From the NCBI GenBank assembly GCA_000697355.1, contig JNEN01000762.1, positions 62,001-126,000 on the forward strand: a stretch of 64,000 bases of DNA, written 5' to 3'. Source of the stretch: Syncephalastrum monosporum B8922. Taxonomy: Eukaryota; Mucoromycota; Mucoromycetes; Mucorales; Syncephalastraceae. Position numbers and translations under genes: made by a program. A model generated the notes under the pieces. That model was not told the DNA's origin and made no database searches. It saw only the letters and a program-made list of their open reading frames with translations. This document shows, piece after piece, positions 59,320 to 64,000 of the stretch; the stretch's first letter is position 1; each line of letters begins with the position of its first letter.

Positions 59320-59596
59320 ATCATCTACGGTCCCCAATAAAAAACATCGATCCTCCGAAAAGAACCTTCCAACCCCTCTTATCTAATGACGACAATGTGC
59401 TTCGCCTTTACTCCTGCATATATATATGTATATATATATTTATATATACATGTGCATCTGTGTATATATAATATGCCTATTGGAAATGTGTGCGTGGTGC
59501 GTGCTATTGAGATGCATATATGAGAGAACCAAATCTGTGATAATCTAACAAAGGAGGAGGAGGAAGAGGGGGGGATAAAATAATATACAATATAGG
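59320..59596. other. Convergent 3' flanks with an AT microsatellite
   Basis: Between eS30 and the minus-strand 636-aa gene. Positions 59417-59475 are mostly TA dinucleotide repeats, capable of cruciform or hairpin formation. Confidence 0.6.
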
Positions 59597-60159
59597 TTAT
59601 GCGTGCATCGTTGAGGATGGGCGTTCGGTAATACTAGTAGCGGTGGTAGATGAAACGGCGGCGGCCGTGGCCGCTTCAGGAGGAGAATGAGCAGGAGAAG
59701 GTGTAGAAGGAGATTGTGGTGGAGCAGCAACACTGTCTGTAGTATCAGGCTCGTGAAGAGGCGGGGGGTCTGACGCAGAACGAGGCCGGTGGGAGTGGGG
59801 TCGGTGCTGCGAAGGTGGAGCACTCGACTGGTGTGGGACAAATGAAGACGAGAATCCGGGGTCCATGATAGCCAGCTGCTCGACCAAAGCAAGAACACGA
59901 TGCATGGACGTTCGCGAACTTTCGAGCTGCAGGCTCATGTAGATCTGCACGAGGTCTTGTCCGATACCCTGAAGCACCCGGCTGTCCTGGTGGTACCGAA
60001 ACTGCGCATTGTTCAATACGTCTTGATAGAACTGGTGGCCAATGCGGCACAGATGCGAACACAGACTGGTGACCGAAACAGTCGCAAACGGCCAAGTGTG
60101 CTGGTCAAAGTTCTCCTCGAAATCCTCGTCCTTGGTATCGCCAAGAGTTTCCGCGGAGG

Positions 60160-60200
<41 letters not shown>

Positions 60201-61507
60201 TGATGTGCTGCATTGTTGTGAGGTGCTGCAGCAGACGTGGCTGTGGTGTGTGTGCCTGGATCGACCGCCAAAGACGAAGGTGGCTCAGCCGTTTCGTCGG
60301 TCGTATCGTCATCGTTTGCATTGGCTCCTGCCGAGTGCAAGAACCGAGTGCCGAGGGAGTTACTGCTGCTGGTGTTGGACCTTGACTGCCTGCGTCGTTT
60401 GAAGAGTCCAAATAAGAGTGGGTGGTACGGCCTGCGTGGTTTGAGGAGGTCGGCCCATTGCCAGGGGGCGGGCACAAAAACGGGTGTTGGCATGGAGACA
60501 ATAGGGAATTCGTTGGCACTACGTGTCGGATACCATATTAAGGATGGTGTTGTGGTGGCCGTCGTGAGCCTGAACGGCCGCGGGCCTTGGCTGATCTTAC
60601 GCCGCCGTACGACAATATGATTATCGCCACTGCTAAGATGGGCGTCTTGGTCAATACTCAGCCTACGATGACGATGATAGTTATCCGCATCGTCGTCGTC
60701 ATCGTTGCTGCTGCTACCGCTGCTATCGACCTCGACTTCCACGGTGAAGACACGTTCGTACAGACGGCGAAGGAGCCGGGCGAGGAGGGTGGGACGAGCG
60801 AGACGGGCCTGGCCATCGATCTGAGATAGATTGTGGTGTGCGTTCTGCATAAAGACGGAGGCGAAACGGTGGCAAAGTTCGGCGATGGCGTCAATCTGCT
60901 GCGAGCGGCTAAGACGGCTGCATTCAAAGACGATTTGCCGGGAGCCCAGCGCCCTTCGTTTCAGGCCGAGCTGAGCGTAATTTTGGCGGTCCACCGTCAC
61001 CACGTACGTTCCTGGGCGCGTTCCGTACGAGGCAAGAATAGAGGACATTATGTTCTCGACTTGCTCGGGTCGCTTCCATGCTTTCCGCAGAAACGTGCAG
61101 TCGTCCAGCAGTCGAGTCAGGACCGCATGTTCTCTGCTCTTGTCGTCGTACTGCTGACTCAACTCATGCCAACTGCCGATCAGCTCATGGATCTGCTCCT
61201 CGCTAAGGTTGGCCCGAATCCGCCGCTGTCGACAGGCGATCTCGTAATACTCGGCCATTTCGAGGGCGGTGCGTTCGAGCGTGGTGCGGAGGCTCTGGCC
61301 GTTTGGGCCACCTAAAAGACCGACCACAGGCACAAAGCGCTGCACTTGTTGCATCGTTTGCCGGATACGCTGCAGCTGTGGCGCACTGCAAACTTGTTGC
61401 TCTGCGCAAAACCGCTGTTGAGCCTCCGAGCAAAAGACGTCCAGCAGATCGTTCAGCTCTTGGTACACTTCTCCTGCCGTCTGACGTCCTGCTGCCGAGT
61501 CACTCAT
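59597..61507 (-). CDS. Hypothetical 636-aa protein with alanine tract
   Basis: Single exon, 636 aa. Residues ~1-245 look folded and alpha-helical with conserved-type composition (VYQELNDLLDVFCSEAQQRF, TALEMAEYYEIACRQRRIRA, LIGSWHELSQQYDDKSREHA). A segment with beta character follows (GTYVVTVDRQNYAQLGLKRR, QIVFECSRLSR). The middle is disordered: a D/N-rich run, basic KRRRQSRS, and a 13-residue alanine tract from GCA repeats. Around 480-560 a second helical block occurs (VSVTSLCSHLCRIGHQFYQD ... IYMSLQLESSR). The tail is S/T/P/H-rich. I do not recognise any domain. The long intronless frame, coherent composition and C/T-rich leader on the minus strand support a real gene. Start ATG 61507 (MSDSAAGRQ). 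Confidence 0.7.
60164..60199. repeat. (CTG)n trinucleotide run encoding poly-Ala
   Basis: About 12 CTG units on the plus strand, read as GCA (Ala) codons by the minus-strand gene. Confidence 0.9.
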
Positions 61508-64000
61508 TGAGCGGGTTACTGCTATTCTTTGTGATAATGTGCTGCTGCTCTGATGGATGCTACTCGTTGCTGTCGATACGTGATTGTCGATGCTCTCCCC
61601 AATGATGGCCGCCGGTCTGTTTGTAGATCACACGCGAGCCAGATATATAAAAAAAGAAAAAAAAAAAAGAGAGGGAAAGGGGGAAGTCAGAATCAACCGC
61701 TTGCAATAGGAGAAAATATCTCAAGCGATCAAGCGATTCAAGAGGAGGGGGAGAAAAGAAGAGAAGAAGGGAACCGAGAAGAGTAGTAGAAAAAAGAAAA
61801 AGAAAATCCTCTGCTGAGGTTGCGTAAACAAGTACGAGAATATAAAAAGAAAAACTCGGTCTGCGCTTTATCCAAATGTGGCTCTACAGAATCGTGAACG
61901 CGCGCACGTATGCAAGTGAAAGTAATAGCAAAAGAGAAGAAAAAAAACCAGGTACAATCCGCAGAAAGGGAGGGGGGAAGGAAATACACCCTGTCACTAA
62001 GCATCAACACATTATTTATGGCAAAACAAAAGAAAATCCATGTTGCTGTCCATTATCTTCATGCTTACCTCAGGGCAATTCTTGCTTCATTCGCGAGACT
62101 TGGATATTCGAATCTTTTTTTTTCCAAACCTTGGACGCCCGCAGTGTTGCACAAGCCATCTTTTTGCGGCACGGGTACATGAGCCGTCAGGGCGAAAATG
62201 AACAATGGGCGAGGCAAGCCCTTCGTAATTTCTCGTGTTACACAGAACAATGGTTCGGTCTCTCGTTTTATCATCATTTCTTGCTCTTTGTACTATGCTA
62301 CTGGCTATGGGGTCGAGATCTTCCGTTCCTTTTTCTCACACATACACACGCACACCCCGGGGGCGCGCGATGTCCAATGCACGGGAACGTTCGCCAGCTT
62401 CGTAAGCGAACTTGTTTCTTGTCGAACCCAAAAACGCCCTAATTTTTGCTCCCTCCTACGCTTGGCCCAAATCCAGACCTTTGTTATTGTTGCTGCGTGC
62501 TGAGACTGTACTTTATCCGTCTTCTCTGTGCGTTTCGGCCCGTGTTTGTGTACTATGGCGTTAAGTGTACGTGGTTGTACGCCGCTCTTTCCTTTATCTA
62601 CTTGCTTTGCACAGCACTGACACGCGGTTCATCCCATCACCAACGTGTACACGGTTTCGCAAACAGGTGCCATCAGGAGTTTCTCGTTGAGCAACAAAAA
62701 AAAAAGACGAATAAATAATAACCAAGACGCAGCTCGCCCCCGAGATTTTCACCATGCTGTTATATACCTAGGCGGTCTCTCCTAAAACTTAAAATCTGTT
62801 TTCATAAATAATGCCCATTTTGTCAAGTGATCAAAACAATGCTGCAATTCGTCGCCCTGTTCAAAATGCATATCCAGAACCCTACATCCACGTTGTATGT
62901 AGATCGACATGAAATAGCACTGAAGCGCCCATACACATGTGAGCTATTGTAAGCTGTTCATGTCGTACTGTACATGTATCTTGCAATTACATCGTTTATT
63001 GATTATTGTCAATGACGCGATATGTTTTCGTGCAACGCCAATTCTATTCATGTCCGACATGCCCAATGCGTCTTTCACTGGGCATTTAATGCGGCACAAG
63101 TTCCAATGAGAGCGAAGCTCTTTAGGGTGGTATCTCGCGCACCAAACATTTTTTGATGTGGCGGGCGTATAGGAATATGTTGCCGCTCTGGCAAATGTCA
63201 TATGTGCTCTTTAGACGCTCTAGCTCTAGTAGAAAAGCTATAAAGCTTCAGCCCCGGCTGAGTAATACTTCGCGAAAGGATAAACAGGGCAAGTTCGCTG
63301 GTTCTCAATCGCTTGCAAGAAGCTCGGTCAGCTTCCGAGGCTTCTTTTCTTTTTCTTGAATAGGATGTTCGCCTCGTGGTCTATCGTGCTGCTGTTGCTG
63401 GTCGTTACATTCTTGCAAGTAGCCGACAAAGCGCCTCCTACAACGCGCGAAATGGCCCTTGCAAAAAGTAGAAGTACGCATCCAGTCTTCCAGTGAATTA
63501 TCTCAAACGTTCTGTTAATGCAAACCGAAAGCGTGTACGGATAAACCAATTTTACATTAAAATATAATTTATCATTCCTTATTGGATGGTATTTCGACCT
63601 ACACGCGTCAGGAAAAGGGCAAACATTTTTGCCAAGCCTTCCAGTTGACTTTTAGTGTTTTGACTACCGGTTGCATGTAACAGTATTTTTGGCCATTTTT
63701 TAACTGATCCGGTATATCTGTTGAATGAACTTGCTACCCCGACATCTAACTTCTGGTTGTTGCGCATTTACAAAAGCTCACTCTGCAGTTGCGAACTTTG
63801 AACATTTATGCTGATAATCTTACTTTGCCCGCGATGCTCTTCTCCTCTTTCTCCCCATGAGCATATCGTTATTAGCCACCACTAAGGTCATTTAAACAAG
63901 AGGGTCGTGACTCACTTCCTGATGAAATTTTGCTCTCGTCCCACGAAGCTAATCATAAAAATTGAAAAAGGTCAAATAATACAGCGGCTGTATCGATTGT
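61508..64000. other. Terminal 2.5 kb, no gene supported
   Basis: Starts with a purine-rich (plus-strand) leader of the 636-aa gene, 61640-61820. Beyond that only short ORFs. Two fragments look slightly protein-like. One is on the minus strand at about 63010-63150 (WCARYHPKELRSHWNLCRIK, with spaced Cys/His). The other is on the plus strand at 63240-63355. Neither has splice partners or a recognised family. Confidence 0.45.

Overview
The window is nuclear DNA of a filamentous fungus. Genes are broken by many short GT-AG introns (mostly about 45-100 nt), lie close together on both strands, and encode typical fungal proteins (Dug2, Syp1, Lcb1, Pex14, Efm4). The intron density, the tiny first coding exons and the mix of families fit an early-diverging lineage such as Mucoromycota better than yeasts or typical Dikarya. 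That placement is inference; no rRNA or organelle marker is present. I found no convincing tRNA, rRNA or CRISPR array.

Layout. 0-5 kb: DUG2-like glutathione-degrading peptidase (17 coding exons), then a small LEA2-like single-span membrane protein. 5-14 kb: bHLH factor (Cbf1-like), F-box/LRR protein head to head with a SYP1/F-BAR endocytic adaptor, and a secreted beta-helix protein. 14-19.6 kb: gene-poor block with an inverted-repeat pair about 2.6 kb apart and decayed coding debris on both strands. 19.7-25 kb: a small membrane protein, LCB1 and RPS6. 25.8-27.3 kb: repeat copy A, carrying a Ty3/gypsy reverse-transcriptase scrap. 27.5-33.6 kb: RPN8, RAB2 and a secreted GH51 arabinofuranosidase. 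35-40.5 kb: small hydrophobic protein, mitochondrial bL21, a short-chain dehydrogenase head to head with PEX14, and a LYAR-type zinc-finger protein. 41-43.5 kb: repeat copy B plus a related zinc-finger ORF. 44-50.5 kb: an eIF4E-binding 4E-T-like protein, EFM4, and a bZIP factor with a C-terminal membrane span. 53-64 kb: peroxisomal thiolase with a PTS2 signal, an aldehyde dehydrogenase, eS30, a 636-aa protein of unknown function, then 2.5 kb with no supportable gene.

Themes. Two genes serve peroxisomes (PEX14 and the PTS2 thiolase). Translation is represented by RPS6, eS30, bL21m, EFM4 and the 4E-T-like protein. Two genes encode secreted proteins that may act on plant cell walls. Three divergent pairs share short intergenic promoters. 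The most unusual items are the membrane-anchored bZIP, the shuffled two-copy repeat family, the microexon-rich RAB2 with a glycine in switch I, and the repeated PLSIxxQL motif of the LYAR-type protein.

Exon boundaries were placed by eye from splice signals and reading phase. They sum to whole codons in every gene given an exon list, but none is supported by transcripts.
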